A DNA stretch of 64,000 nt. Origin: Phycisphaeraceae bacterium (GTDB taxonomy: Bacteria; Planctomycetota; Phycisphaerae; Phycisphaerales; UBA1924). A program made the position numbers and the translations under genes. The notes beneath the pieces are model-generated. The model did no database searches. It saw only the letters and a list, made by a program, of their open reading frames with translations, and had not been told where the DNA came from. The stretch is from assembly GCA_019636655.1 (NCBI GenBank), contig JAHBXB010000003.1, positions 248,001-312,000 on the forward strand. The letters run 5' to 3'. Of this stretch, positions 29,158 through 38,518 are shown piece after piece (position 1 is the first letter of the stretch; each line of letters starts with the position of its first letter).

Positions 29158-31014
29158 ATGCCGCCTGACGACGTCAACTCGACTCCGCCGGCGCCCCGGC
29201 CGACGGCCATGAGTCGCTGGCGCCGACGAACTCCGATCGCTCTCATCGGGCTATTGGCGGTTGTCATCCCATTGCTCACAGCTGCTGCGTGCTTGGGCTG
29301 GACGCTCCGCTCCTGGCAGGACCTTCAGACCGGTCAGCGCCTGGACTTGGCTTCTCGCATTGCCGACGCCGTCGCCACCTCCGCCCAGAGTCTAATTGAG
29401 CGCAATGATCTGACGCCCCTCCGCATGCTGGTCAGCGAGGTCGCCCAGCGGTCGGGGCTTGAGGAATGCTACATTGAGCTTCCGGACGGCGGGATTCTTG
29501 CCCACGTCGATCCGCAGCGTGTGACGGTCAAGGAGATCCCGGCCGTATGGCCCTCCCAGGCTCGGCTCACGGGCGACTCGCCCCGCGCCAGCCCCGTCGA
29601 AGCGCATCGAGCTCTGGATCTAGGCGATGGCAAGACCGCGACCGTGGTTGTACGGGCCGCCCGTCCTGCACTGCCCTGGAACGACGGCCTGTTCGCCGGC
29701 GGTCTCCTCGTTATCGGCCTGTTGGCGGCGCTCTCGATCCTGGCCCTGATTCGGGTGACAGTCCGAACCCTGCGGCCGCTGCGGGCCATCCAAAGCTCCA
29801 TGCGGGCCCTGGCAGCCGGAGACACGTCGCCTGATGCCCTCTCGATCAGCCCGCGATTTGGCGACGAAGCCACAGCCTGGAACTCCTACCTCGCTACGAG
29901 GGAGTCCGATCGAAGCGCCTCGCTGGATGAGCAGATCGACGGAACGGCCTCGTCGACGCAGGGCGTTGAGAGCCTGCTCGAACGCGGCTGCGATGCCCTC
30001 CCCCAGGGGATGGTGCTGCTCGATGGCGCTGGACGTATCCGCTTCGCGAACGGAGCGGCGAGCGTGCTCCTGGGCGCGAAGAAAGTCGACCTGCCAGGTC
30101 GCCTTCTCGTCGAGCGCATCGAGGACGATCGTGTCAAGCTCATGATCAACGGCGTATTCGGCGAGGGCGGCGGACAGCGCCGCAGGGCTTCAATCGAGGT
30201 CACCTCCGGAACCGGCGACGATGCCAGCGTGCTTCGATACAGCCTGTTCCGCCCCGCGGGCGACGCATCCGGGGCCGGCCTGCTGATCATTGATGATCTG
30301 ACCCAGCAGCGCGTGGCGGATCGAGCCCGCGACTCCTTTGTCGCCCAGGCCACCCACGAGTTGCGGACCCCGCTGACGAATATCCGCCTCTACATCGAGA
30401 CCCTTCTCGAATCCGGCGAGGAGAGCGCGACAACGAGGGGCGAGTGTGTGAATGTGATCAACCAGGAGGCCCGCCGGCTCGAACGGATGGTCAGCGACAT
30501 GCTGTCGGTTGCCGAAATGGAGTCCGGGTCTCTAAAGCTCCACGCAGATGACGTCCGGTTTGATGCCCTACTCGAGGAGTTGCGGGCCGACTACCAGGCG
30601 ATGGCCAGGGAGAAGAACATCACGCTCAACTTCGACCTGCCACCGAAACTCCCTGTCATCCGCGGCGATCGGGACAAGATCGCGATGTCCCTGCACAACC
30701 TCATCGGCAATGCCATCAAGTACACACCTGCAAACGGAACCGTCGTGGTTACGCTTCAGGACACGCCGACTTCGGTGATGGTCATGGTGAAGGACAGCGG
30801 CATCGGTGTCGCCGCGGAGGAGCGGGAAAGGATCTTTGAGAAGTTCTATCGGAGCCGTGACCGCCGTATTGCAAAGATCACCGGCACCGGCCTGGGTCTT
30901 GCCATCGCTCGTGACGTGATCCGCCTGCACGGCGGCGACATCACCGTCGATTCCGAGTTGGATCAAGGCAGCACGTTCACCCTGACGCTCCCCCGGCTGG
31001 CCCAGGCCGCCTGA
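29158..31014 (+). CDS. Membrane sensor histidine kinase
   Basis: The 618-residue kinase has an N-terminal transmembrane helix (about 22-43), a periplasmic sensor part, a second helix (about 178-198), a HAMP-like and PAS-like region, then HisKA with His400 in ATHELRTPLTNIRLY. The HATPase domain follows (N-box HNLIGNAIKYTP, DSGIGVAAEERERIFEKFYR, GTGLGLAIARDVIRLHGG). AACGAGGA precedes the ATG. No response regulator is adjacent; instead the pilus ATPase with a STAS domain begins 41 bases downstream, so the kinase may control the pilus genes or machine. Confidence 0.93.
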   Translation: MPPDDVNSTPPAPRPTAMSRWRRRTPIALIGLLAVVIPLLTAAACLGWTLRSWQDLQTGQRLDLASRIADAVATSAQSLIERNDLTPLRMLVSEVAQRSGLEECYIELPDGGILAHVDPQRVTVKEIPAVWPSQARLTGDSPRASPVEAHRALDLGDGKTATVVVRAARPALPWNDGLFAGGLLVIGLLAALSILALIRVTVRTLRPLRAIQSSMRALAAGDTSPDALSISPRFGDEATAWNSYLATRESDRSASLDEQIDGTASSTQGVESLLERGCDALPQGMVLLDGAGRIRFANGAASVLLGAKKVDLPGRLLVERIEDDRVKLMINGVFGEGGGQRRRASIEVTSGTGDDASVLRYSLFRPAGDASGAGLLIIDDLTQQRVADRARDSFVAQATHELRTPLTNIRLYIETLLESGEESATTRGECVNVINQEARRLERMVSDMLSVAEMESGSLKLHADDVRFDALLEELRADYQAMAREKNITLNFDLPPKLPVIRGDRDKIAMSLHNLIGNAIKYTPANGTVVVTLQDTPTSVMVMVKDSGIGVAAEERERIFEKFYRSRDRRIAKITGTGLGLAIARDVIRLHGGDITVDSELDQGSTFTLTLPRLAQAA

Positions 31015-31055
31015 CGCACGACGTCGTCGACGGCGACGCCAGGAGAATACGCGGC

Positions 31056-33194
31056 ATGGAAATCCGCGAGACCAAGCACGGCGCCATTACCATCCTCAAA
31101 CCAATCGGGCCGCTGGTCCAGGGTGAGGCACAGGTTTTCTCGCAGCGTATGGCGGTAACGTGGACCCGATCACTCGGGCGCAGCGTCATCGATGCCTCCG
31201 CTATCCCGTTCCTCGACAGCGCGGGCCTGGAGGCGCTTGTCGCGGCCGCCGAGCAGGTCAACGAAACCGGGCAATCGCTCAAGATCGCTGCCGCGGGTGA
31301 GACACTCCGCGAGGTGTTCGATCTTACCGACGTCACGCCGCTCTTCGAGCACTTTCTCGAGGTCTCCGATGCGACGAGGAGCTTTGTCGCTGCCGGCCAG
31401 GGCTCCCTCCCGGCATCAGCCGATGCGTCATCGCTGGTCACCGTTCCTTCCGGTCGGGCCCTCCGTGTAGGTGAAGCGCTGGTCGAAGACGGGGTCCTCT
31501 CCAACGAACAGTTGCAGCAGGCCCTCGCGGCTCAACGAGGAACCGGTCGGATGCTGGGAGAGATGCTCGTTGAGCAGGGAATCGTCAAGCCGAGCTCGCT
31601 GGTAAGGTCTCTGGCACGACGTCTTGGCGTCAAGGGCTGCCATCTGCGCCACGGCCTGATCGATCCCTCGCTGCTAAAGTTGATCGGGGCCGAGGAGGCG
31701 GAGCGGCTGAAGCTCATCCCGATGTTCCGGGTCAAGGGCACCCTGACAGTGGCGATGGCCGAGCCGCAGTCCCTTCCCGCGATCGACCGGCTTAAGAAGG
31801 TCACAGGCCTCAAGGTCCGATCGGTGCTTGCCCTTGAGAGCAACGTTCTTGAATACATCAAGAAATACGCGGGCGGCGATGTTGATGTCGAGGCATTCCT
31901 GACATCGCTGACCGACTCCGACGTGCGTGTAGTCGAGCGAGAGACCGTCGACGAGGGACCGGCCACCGATCTCGACAAGATGGTCGCCGGCAATCCAATC
32001 GTGAACTTGGTCAACGTGGCCCTGCTGACGGCCGTCAAGGATGGAGCCAGCGACATCCACATTGAGCCGGAGAAGAGGGGAACCCGAGTCCGCTACCGGA
32101 TCGACGGGGCGCTCCGCGATCTCATGAAGCCGCCGGCGGGCATGCACGCGGCGATCGTTTCCCGCGTGAAGGTCATCGGCAAGATGGACATCGCCGAGAA
32201 ACGGCTGCCCCAGGAGGGCCGCGTTCACATCATCGCCGAAGGCCGCGAGATTGACCTGCGTGTGTCCAGTATGCCGACGCTGCTGGGCGAGAAACTCGTC
32301 CTCCGCGTGCTCGACAAGCAGAACCTGAAGGTGCGACTCGAAGACCTGGGCTTCCGCGCGGACGCCCTGACCACCTTCCGTTCGATCTTGGACCGGCCGC
32401 ACGGGCTGGTGCTGGTCACCGGGCCGACCGGAAGCGGGAAGACGACCACGCTCTATTCAGCTCTCGATCTCCTCCGCGACCCAGAAACAAACATCGTGAC
32501 CGTTGAAGATCCGGTCGAGTACCAGCTCGACTTGGTCAACCAGATCCAAGTCATGGATCAGATTGGCCTGAACTTTGCCCGGGTGCTGCGCAGCACGCTC
32601 CGCCAGGACCCGGACGTGATCATGGTCGGAGAGATCCGAGACGAGGAGACCGCACGCGTCGCGGTCCAGGCCGCCCTGACCGGCCACCTCGTGCTGGCAA
32701 CCCTGCATACCAACGATGCCCCCGGCGCGGTGACCAGGCTCGTTGACATGAACGTCAAGCCGTACCTGCTATCGAGCGCGATCAACGGCGTGGTGGCCCA
32801 GCGGCTCGCGAGGACGCTGTGCCAGGCCTGCATTACGAACTACTACCCATCGGCGGATGTGCTCGCGGACGCGGGGCTCCCCCACATGACGGGCCGCCCA
32901 TTCCGGAAGGGAACCGGCTGCCGGCAGTGCCACGACAGCGGATTCCAAGGCCGGCTGGGAATCTATGAGGTCATGGAGGTCACGCAGGAGCTTCGGCGTA
33001 TGGTCCACAACAGCGCGCCAAGCCATGAGTTCAGGGCCAAACTCGCCGAGAAGGGCTGGCTGCCGCTCAGGCAGGAGGGCGTCATGCTGGCCCTGGACGG
33101 CAAGACGAGCCTTGAGGAAGTCCTTCGCGTCACCCACACCGACGATGATGCTACGAACCCGACCGTGGCAGCCCCGGTGAAGGAGGCCGCGTGA
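31056..33194 (+). CDS. Pilus/type II secretion assembly ATPase (PilB/GspE) with N-terminal STAS domain
   Basis: The 712-residue protein has three parts. Residues 1-110 form a STAS domain with DSAG at 54-57. Residues about 130-185 carry two MshEN-like motifs (LRVGEALVEDGVLSNEQLQQ and RMLGEMLVEQGIVKPSSLVR), the type that binds c-di-GMP in MshE. Residues about 300-690 are the hexameric ATPase: Walker A GPTGSGKTTTLY near 455, Asp box, Walker B IMVGEIRDEETA, His box LATLHTNDA, and a CQAC ... CRQC metal site. It powers pilin polymerisation. A STAS domain on such an ATPase is unusual. The stop overlaps the pilC start (GTGA). Confidence 0.93.
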   Translation: MEIRETKHGAITILKPIGPLVQGEAQVFSQRMAVTWTRSLGRSVIDASAIPFLDSAGLEALVAAAEQVNETGQSLKIAAAGETLREVFDLTDVTPLFEHFLEVSDATRSFVAAGQGSLPASADASSLVTVPSGRALRVGEALVEDGVLSNEQLQQALAAQRGTGRMLGEMLVEQGIVKPSSLVRSLARRLGVKGCHLRHGLIDPSLLKLIGAEEAERLKLIPMFRVKGTLTVAMAEPQSLPAIDRLKKVTGLKVRSVLALESNVLEYIKKYAGGDVDVEAFLTSLTDSDVRVVERETVDEGPATDLDKMVAGNPIVNLVNVALLTAVKDGASDIHIEPEKRGTRVRYRIDGALRDLMKPPAGMHAAIVSRVKVIGKMDIAEKRLPQEGRVHIIAEGREIDLRVSSMPTLLGEKLVLRVLDKQNLKVRLEDLGFRADALTTFRSILDRPHGLVLVTGPTGSGKTTTLYSALDLLRDPETNIVTVEDPVEYQLDLVNQIQVMDQIGLNFARVLRSTLRQDPDVIMVGEIRDEETARVAVQAALTGHLVLATLHTNDAPGAVTRLVDMNVKPYLLSSAINGVVAQRLARTLCQACITNYYPSADVLADAGLPHMTGRPFRKGTGCRQCHDSGFQGRLGIYEVMEVTQELRRMVHNSAPSHEFRAKLAEKGWLPLRQEGVMLALDGKTSLEEVLRVTHTDDDATNPTVAAPVKEAA

Positions 33195-34414
33195 AACTCG
33201 TGTATCAGGCCTACAACCGGCTCGGGGAGGCGGTCAGCGGTGAGATCGAGGCCGCCAGCGCGCACGAGGCCACCGAGGCCCTGTATGCGACCGGTGTGTA
33301 CGTCACTGGCATTACCTCGGCAGCGACCGCCGACATGCCAAAGGCTCAGTTTCGGTTCAGCCTGGGCGGCAACCGCCTGAAAACTGTCGCATCGGCCACC
33401 CGTCAACTCGCGGTGCTCACATCGACCGGAACAAGCGTGGTGCAGGCCCTTGCTGCCGTTGAGCGTCAGCTTGACCGATGCCAGTTCCGAACGGTCATTG
33501 CCGACGTGCTCAGGCGTGTCGAAGAGGGCGAACCCCTCTCGGACGCCATGTCGCACCACCCCGCATACTTCGACGCCGTGTACCGCAGCCTGATCGCGGC
33601 GGGTGAGGCCAGCGGTCAGCTCTCGGTCATGCTGGACCGGCTCGCCCAGATGACCCGCAAGACGCTGAAGATCAGGAACACCGTGACCGGGGCCCTCGCC
33701 TACCCCATCATGCTCATGACCATGTCGGTGGCCGTGGTCATCACAATGCTGGTCGGGGTCCTGCCCCGCTTTGCCGGTCTGTTTCAGACGCTCGGCGCCA
33801 AAGTGCCCGCCTCGACTCAGATGTTGCTCGACGTGAGCGATTCGCTGACCGGATACTGGTGGGCGTACCTAATCGCCGCGGGGCTGGCCGGCGGCACCTT
33901 GGCCTGGTTCATCAGGTCCGAGCGCGGCCCACGAACCTGCGAAGCGCTTGCCATGAAGTCCCCGGTGGTTGGACCCTTCCTTCGCTCCATGGCGACGGCC
34001 CGCCTTGTCCGCACGCTGGGCGTGCTCAGCGAAGCAAAGGTTCCGCTCCTGGACGCGATCGTGCTCACGCGCGACGCCGCGGGGAGCGACCCGTACCGCC
34101 GACTCATGGACAAGGCGGAACAGGCCGTGATTCATGGAAAGCCGATCAGCTCGGTTATGCGGGAGAACCCGCTTATCTCGCCCGCGGTGTACGAGGCGTT
34201 CGTCACTGGCGAGCGATCGGGGCAGGTGGGACCGATCCTGGTCAATCTGTCGGAGTTCCTGGACGAAGACAACGAGGTTGTCGTCAAGTCGACGATGAGC
34301 CTGATCGAGCCTGCAATCCTTGTCGTGCTGGGCGGCATCGTCGGTTTCGTAGCATTGAGTATCTTCCTTCCGTTGTTTGACCTCACGGCTGCCGCCGGAT
34401 CAGGGGGTGGATGA
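33191..34414 (+). CDS. Inner-membrane platform protein PilC/GspF
   Basis: The 407-residue protein has the duplicated GspF domain: first copy with QLAVLTSTGTSVVQALAAVE and AGEASGQLSVMLDRLAQM, second copy with RTLGVLSEAKVPLLDAIVLT and VTGERSGQVGPILVNLSEFL. Hydrophobic segments near residues 170-195, 215-240 and 375-395 match the family's three helices. It anchors the ATPase to the growing pseudopilus. Overlapping starts and stops on both sides place it inside the pilus operon. Confidence 0.95.
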   Translation: MKLVYQAYNRLGEAVSGEIEAASAHEATEALYATGVYVTGITSAATADMPKAQFRFSLGGNRLKTVASATRQLAVLTSTGTSVVQALAAVERQLDRCQFRTVIADVLRRVEEGEPLSDAMSHHPAYFDAVYRSLIAAGEASGQLSVMLDRLAQMTRKTLKIRNTVTGALAYPIMLMTMSVAVVITMLVGVLPRFAGLFQTLGAKVPASTQMLLDVSDSLTGYWWAYLIAAGLAGGTLAWFIRSERGPRTCEALAMKSPVVGPFLRSMATARLVRTLGVLSEAKVPLLDAIVLTRDAAGSDPYRRLMDKAEQAVIHGKPISSVMRENPLISPAVYEAFVTGERSGQVGPILVNLSEFLDEDNEVVVKSTMSLIEPAILVVLGGIVGFVALSIFLPLFDLTAAAGSGGG

Positions 34415-35485
34415 GTGACACTGGTACTCCCACCAAGCCCGTTCGGACTCGATCTTGCCGCCGAGACCTTCCGCGCTCTCCAGATCGAGCGACGCGGAAG
34501 TCAATATGCGATCGTCGCGGCCGCGGTGGTAAAGCGGCTGGATCCCGGGCTCGCGATCCCCTCGGACCGCGATACGGCCCGGCTCGTCGAGGTGCTCGAA
34601 CGGCAGGGGTTCGTCGGCACCAGCACTGTGATCTCCCTTCCGGATCCCACCCTCATCGCGACGATGTTTGAACTTGACCAACAGGCTACGGTGCCGTCTT
34701 CATCCGGCGCCGCACTCGGCGTCATCTCCCGGGTTGAGCTCGGGCGTGCGGCGGGGTGCGGGCCACAGGAGGTTGAGTCGGCGAGTTGGCCTCTGCCTCG
34801 CCCCGCCCGATCGAAGGCCTCCACTCCGATTCTGGCCCTCGGCTGCACCCACCGTGACGCGGATGCGTTGCTCAACGCCCTGGAGTGCAAAGGGCTCGAG
34901 GCGGTCGCATTGGAACCGAGGCCGCTGGCACTCGCAAGGGCTATGCGAACGCTGGCGCCGTCGTCCAAGCACATCGTGGCGAATGTCGACATGGATTGGA
35001 GCGACACCACGATTGTCCTGAGTTACAACGGTGCCATCGTGTATCAGCGATCGACGACAGAAGTCGGCGCACCGCCGATCCTCGATCTGGCGTCCCGTCA
35101 GTTGGGGTTCAACGGATCCCTGACTCGGCGTGCCCTGGTACGGACGGGCACGAGTACTGATGGCCAAGCCGCTCAGCCCGTAGATCGTTCCGTGGATGCG
35201 CTTGTGGCCGAGCAGGGCGAGTCGCTGGCCCGCGAGTTGAGCATGGCACTTTCCTACGTGCTGCACCGCTATCCAGAGGCCAGCGTGGACCTGGTGCTGA
35301 TGTCGGGCGACGCGTGCGGTATCCGCGGGCTTGCGCTCGCGTTGGAGCAGCGTCTTCACACACCGATCCGCATCGCGGATCCACTCGGAGTACTTGCGGG
35401 AGGGGACGGCTACAGCGGAGTCTGCCCGTCGGCGCCGCTCGCGACAGCACTGGGTCTGGCGCTCCAATCGGGATTCACCTCATGA
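34415..35485 (+). CDS. PilM-like actin-fold pilus assembly protein
   Basis: The 356-residue cytoplasmic protein begins FGLDLAAETFRALQIERRG, the style of the PilM phosphate-1 loop, and has VANVDMDWSDTTIVLSYNG in the second subdomain. PilM links the cytoplasmic motor to PilN in the membrane. Similarity is recognisable but weak, and position between pilC and a PilN-like gene supports it. It starts at a GTG right after the pilC stop. Confidence 0.75.
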   Translation: MTLVLPPSPFGLDLAAETFRALQIERRGSQYAIVAAAVVKRLDPGLAIPSDRDTARLVEVLERQGFVGTSTVISLPDPTLIATMFELDQQATVPSSSGAALGVISRVELGRAAGCGPQEVESASWPLPRPARSKASTPILALGCTHRDADALLNALECKGLEAVALEPRPLALARAMRTLAPSSKHIVANVDMDWSDTTIVLSYNGAIVYQRSTTEVGAPPILDLASRQLGFNGSLTRRALVRTGTSTDGQAAQPVDRSVDALVAEQGESLARELSMALSYVLHRYPEASVDLVLMSGDACGIRGLALALEQRLHTPIRIADPLGVLAGGDGYSGVCPSAPLATALGLALQSGFTS

Positions 35486-36105
35486 TGACGGCCAACCTCA
35501 TCCCCGCCCGGCGACTCAAGGTCACAGCAGCCCGCCGAACGGCCCGCCGATGGATCATCGGAGGAACGCTGTACGCGATGGGGCTCGTAGGCGGACTGGG
35601 CGCCGCCTCCGCGGCATGGAGTACGGAGAGCACAGACCTGGAATACCGCCTTGCCGAACAGCAATCACGCCTGAAATCCCGTGAAGCTGAGTCGCACGGT
35701 CTGTCGCGTCGGATCGATGATCTCAAGCGGCGCCTTGCAGCCAATCGTGCGGTCACGGAGCAGCCCGACTGGAGTGTCCTGCTTTCGCTGCTCGCCGAGT
35801 GCCTCGGTGATGATGCGGCCCTGCGCCGGTTCCGGCTCCGTGTGGAGCAGCCTCCGCCTCCCGCCAAACCGACAGGCGATGCGGCCTCGGTTCCGCCAGC
35901 CCGTGCCACCACCACGCTCTTTGTCGTGCAGATCAGCGGCATCGCGAAGGAACAGAGCGTCCCGCCGCAGCTCGTCCAGAAGCTCCAGGACTCTCACCTG
36001 TTTGATACGGTAAAACTGCTCGAAACACGCCTTGAGCCGAGCACCTCGGGCGTTCAGCTTGTCGCGTTCGAGGTCGAGTGCCGCCTGGGAGGCCAGAAGG
36101 AATGA
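35482..36105 (+). CDS. PilN-like membrane protein
   Basis: The 207-residue product starts MMTANLIPARRL, matching the conserved NLLP-type N-terminus of PilN that docks into PilM. One transmembrane helix (about 24-46) is followed by a coiled coil (LEYRLAEQQSRLKSREAE) and a small alpha-beta domain. ATGATGA overlaps the pilM stop. Identity rests mainly on layout and order. Confidence 0.72.
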   Translation: MMTANLIPARRLKVTAARRTARRWIIGGTLYAMGLVGGLGAASAAWSTESTDLEYRLAEQQSRLKSREAESHGLSRRIDDLKRRLAANRAVTEQPDWSVLLSLLAECLGDDAALRRFRLRVEQPPPPAKPTGDAASVPPARATTTLFVVQISGIAKEQSVPPQLVQKLQDSHLFDTVKLLETRLEPSTSGVQLVAFEVECRLGGQKE

Positions 36106-36662
36106 AACTGCCTTCCACAATGAGCAACGAGAGTGTCACAGCCGCTGCGATCGCGACACTCGCGGCCGCAACCGCGGTGGCATATTTTGCCGGCCTGGCC
36201 CCGATTCTGCGGTCGAAGTCGACCTACTCCGCAGCCCAATCGGCGCTGGCCGAGGCGCAGTCGCAGATCGGCAGCCTTGGTTCCATGATCGGCACCCAGC
36301 AGAGCGAGGAGGCGAGACTTCAAGCCGACCTCGACGCCTCCCCGGTCCGCCTGCACCCGGCAGGGAGGATCAACGAGTGCATGTCGCAGCTCACAGCGCT
36401 TGCAGCAGAGACAGGCATCGTTATCGAGAGCCTGCAGCAGAGCCCGCCTACCTACAAAGAGCGGTTCGGCACGGTCCCGATCCGGCTCCAGGCACGCGGA
36501 ACGTACTCCCAGTGCACCTACTTCATCCGCAAGATCACCGCTCGCCACGACCTGGGCACGTCAGCCATCGATCTGTCCGGTAACGGCAGCGATGCCAATA
36601 ACTCACCGTTGATCGTGCTGGACTTACTGTGGTACGTGGCGCCACCGGAACAGCGCACCTGA
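36102..36662 (+). CDS. PilO-like membrane protein
   Basis: The 186-residue protein has one N-terminal transmembrane helix (about 12-32), a coiled coil, and a periplasmic domain ending in VPIRLQARGTYSQCTYFIRKI, typical of PilO/GspM-like ferredoxin folds. It overlaps the PilN-like gene by ATGA and would form the PilN-PilO alignment complex. Confidence 0.75.
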   Translation: MKLPSTMSNESVTAAAIATLAAATAVAYFAGLAPILRSKSTYSAAQSALAEAQSQIGSLGSMIGTQQSEEARLQADLDASPVRLHPAGRINECMSQLTALAAETGIVIESLQQSPPTYKERFGTVPIRLQARGTYSQCTYFIRKITARHDLGTSAIDLSGNGSDANNSPLIVLDLLWYVAPPEQRT

Positions 36663-36716
36663 CTTTTCTGCCGCGGCCCTTGCATCCGCGCCGGGTGAAT
36701 CGTCAGTTCACCCATC

Positions 36717-37277
36717 ATGAGCAAGAAGAACACCCGCCGTATGTTTGGCGCAGCCCTCGGGATCACCGTGGGCGCGTTCCTCGTGGACCGCCTCTTTCTG
36801 GGTGGTGGAGCCGGCCCGGAGTCCGCCGCCGCATCGCCTGTCGAGGCGATCCAGGTTGGCGCCAAGCCGAGTGACAAGCCGGAGATCTCGCCTCGGGTAG
36901 ATTCCGCCGCGGCTCTCGCTTCAAAGCTCCGGGAGATCGCGGCATCAACGGAGTCGCCCACAGTCCGCGATGCGTTCCGCCTGGGGAAAGCTGCGTCCAA
37001 GACCGATAACAACGAAGGACCGCTCACCGCCCTCGATGACAAGGCCGCGGCAGCGTTCACGTCGAAGTACACGCTCCGCGGCGTCATTGAGTTCGACGGC
37101 TCACCAATTGCCGTGATCGGAGACCGCCACTACAAGGTGGGAGACGTGCTGGACGAGTTTACGCTCGTCTCTGCGTCGATCCCCACGCGCAACGACCCGA
37201 CCGCCGCCGCGGTATTCGAGTCCGAGAACACCAGAATCACGCTGCATGTTCCTCTGCAGAAGGCCAGCCGCCCTTAA
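36717..37277 (+). CDS. Bitopic periplasmic protein, PilP/GspC-like by position
   Basis: The 186-residue protein has a short N-terminal helix (FGAALGITVGAFLVDRLFLG), a flexible linker, and a beta-rich C-terminal part (LRGVIEFDGSPIAVIGDRHYKVGDVLDEFTLVS) that resembles the HR domain of GspC/PilP, which contacts the secretin. Length and location after the PilO-like gene fit. No secretin gene is present in the window. Confidence 0.6.
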   Translation: MSKKNTRRMFGAALGITVGAFLVDRLFLGGGAGPESAAASPVEAIQVGAKPSDKPEISPRVDSAAALASKLREIAASTESPTVRDAFRLGKAASKTDNNEGPLTALDDKAAAAFTSKYTLRGVIEFDGSPIAVIGDRHYKVGDVLDEFTLVSASIPTRNDPTAAAVFESENTRITLHVPLQKASRP

Positions 37278-37309
37278 CTCAGGTCAGGTTGCTGTCGATA
37301 GCACTTCAA

Positions 37310-37329
37310 GCCGCGCGAATGGACGCGGC
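37310..37329 (+). other. Stem-loop upstream of the major pilin gene
   Basis: GCCGCG (37310-37315) pairs with CGCGGC (37324-37329), 38 bases before the pilin ATG. It might shield the pilin mRNA 5' end or mark processing. Confidence 0.35.
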
Positions 37330-37366
37330 CTAAGCACGATTCTTCACGAAGAAGAGGAGCCGCCCA

Positions 37367-37852
37367 ATGGCCGTTGCGATGCGTACCAAGCCCCGTGCGT
37401 TCAGCCTTGTCGAGTTGGTCATTGTGGTGGTGATCATCGGGATCATCGGCGCCATCGCCATCCCGCGGCTCAGCCGCGGCAGCACCAGCGCCTCGGAGAA
37501 CGCCCTTCGCGGCAACCTATCGGTCCTCCGCCGCGCAGTGGAACTCTATGCCGCCGAGCACGACGGCAAGTTCCCCACCGATGTCACGAGCATCACGAAC
37601 CAGCTCATCCAGTACTCGGACGCGTCCGGCGCCGTCTCGGCAACGAAGACACTGACCCATGTGTACGGCCCCTACATCGCCCGCGAGATTCCCGCCCTGC
37701 CCATCGGCTCCAACAAGGGCCAGCGGGCGTTTGTCGCGACACAAGGCGGCACGACCGCGGGCTGGGTCTACGACAGCGCGACTGGGGCCATTACGGCGAA
37801 CCTGCCCGCCACCGAGAAGGACACCGAAGGCAACGCGTACAGCACGTACTAA
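37367..37852 (+). CDS. Major pilin / GspG-like pseudopilin
   Basis: The 161-residue prepilin has a class III-type leader and helix: RAFSLVELVIVVVIIGIIGA, with cleavage expected before Phe and Glu at +5. The C-terminal domain contains LRRAVELYAAEHDGKFPTD, typical of GspG and planctomycete type II pseudopilins. GAGGAG lies ten bases before the ATG. A strong terminator directly follows, so this subunit can be made in excess over the downstream minor pilins. Confidence 0.9.
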   Translation: MAVAMRTKPRAFSLVELVIVVVIIGIIGAIAIPRLSRGSTSASENALRGNLSVLRRAVELYAAEHDGKFPTDVTSITNQLIQYSDASGAVSATKTLTHVYGPYIAREIPALPIGSNKGQRAFVATQGGTTAGWVYDSATGAITANLPATEKDTEGNAYSTY

Positions 37853-37881
37853 GTCCCTAACTCCTGTGCCGCACCTCTCGT

Positions 37882-37915
37882 CGCCCAATCACCACGGTGG
37901 TTGGGCGGCTTTGTT
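37882..37915 (+). terminator. Strong stem-loop with T-rich tail after the pilin gene
   Basis: CGCCCAATCACC (37882-37893) pairs with GGTGGTTGGGCG (37896-37907) over 12 positions with one wobble; GCTTTGTT follows. It stands 29 bases after the pilin stop and 41 bases before the next pilin gene, so it acts inside the operon. Confidence 0.75.
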
Positions 37916-37948
37916 CCAGCCCTCCCCCACTACAGCCCGAGCGTCACG

Positions 37949-38518
37949 ATGATCCCCAAACACGAGTCAGGACCTCACGCCGCTGGCCTGGCATGCCGCA
38001 GCGCGGCCGTCTCGCATCGTGCGTTCACTGTGTTCGAACTGGTCATCGTGCTTTCCCTCGCGGCCGTCCTGGCCGCGGTAGCTCTCCCGCGATTCGCGGC
38101 CGCGACAGCCCGCTACCGGGCGGATCTCGCAGCCCAGCGGATGGCCATGGATATCGAGCGTGTCCGCGTAGCCTCTCGCATCTCCAGCCGAGACATCACG
38201 ATCAGCTTTCTCTCCGGCGGACGCGGGTACACCGTGTCCGGGGAGGCCTCGCTCGACAAGCCCGGTCAAGGCTACGAAATCGTCCTGACCGGCGAGCCGT
38301 ACCACGCCTCGATCCAGTCCGTGGACTTCGGTGGAAGCAATGTGATCCTGTTCAACTACATGGGCGTAGCAAAGAGCAGCGGCGAGGTCATCGTCGCGGC
38401 CGGCGGGGAGCGTCGTCGGGTTCTCTTTGATTCGACGACCGGAACGACGTCAATCGTCGGCGCCGGCACCCTTCGCCACACTTCGGCAGGCAGCGGCGTG
38501 ACGGAGCTGCGGCCATGA
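37949..38518 (+). CDS. Minor pseudopilin, GspH-like
   Basis: The 189-residue prepilin has a long basic leader and the helix HRAFTVFELVIVLSLAAVLA, with Glu at position +5 after the expected cleavage before Phe. The rest is beta-rich (GGRGYTVSGEASLDKPG ... VIVAAGGERRRVLFDSTTG), which suits the GspH/FimT fold. It ends with ATGATG overlap to the next gene. Confidence 0.82.
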   Translation: MIPKHESGPHAAGLACRSAAVSHRAFTVFELVIVLSLAAVLAAVALPRFAAATARYRADLAAQRMAMDIERVRVASRISSRDITISFLSGGRGYTVSGEASLDKPGQGYEIVLTGEPYHASIQSVDFGGSNVILFNYMGVAKSSGEVIVAAGGERRRVLFDSTTGTTSIVGAGTLRHTSAGSGVTELRP

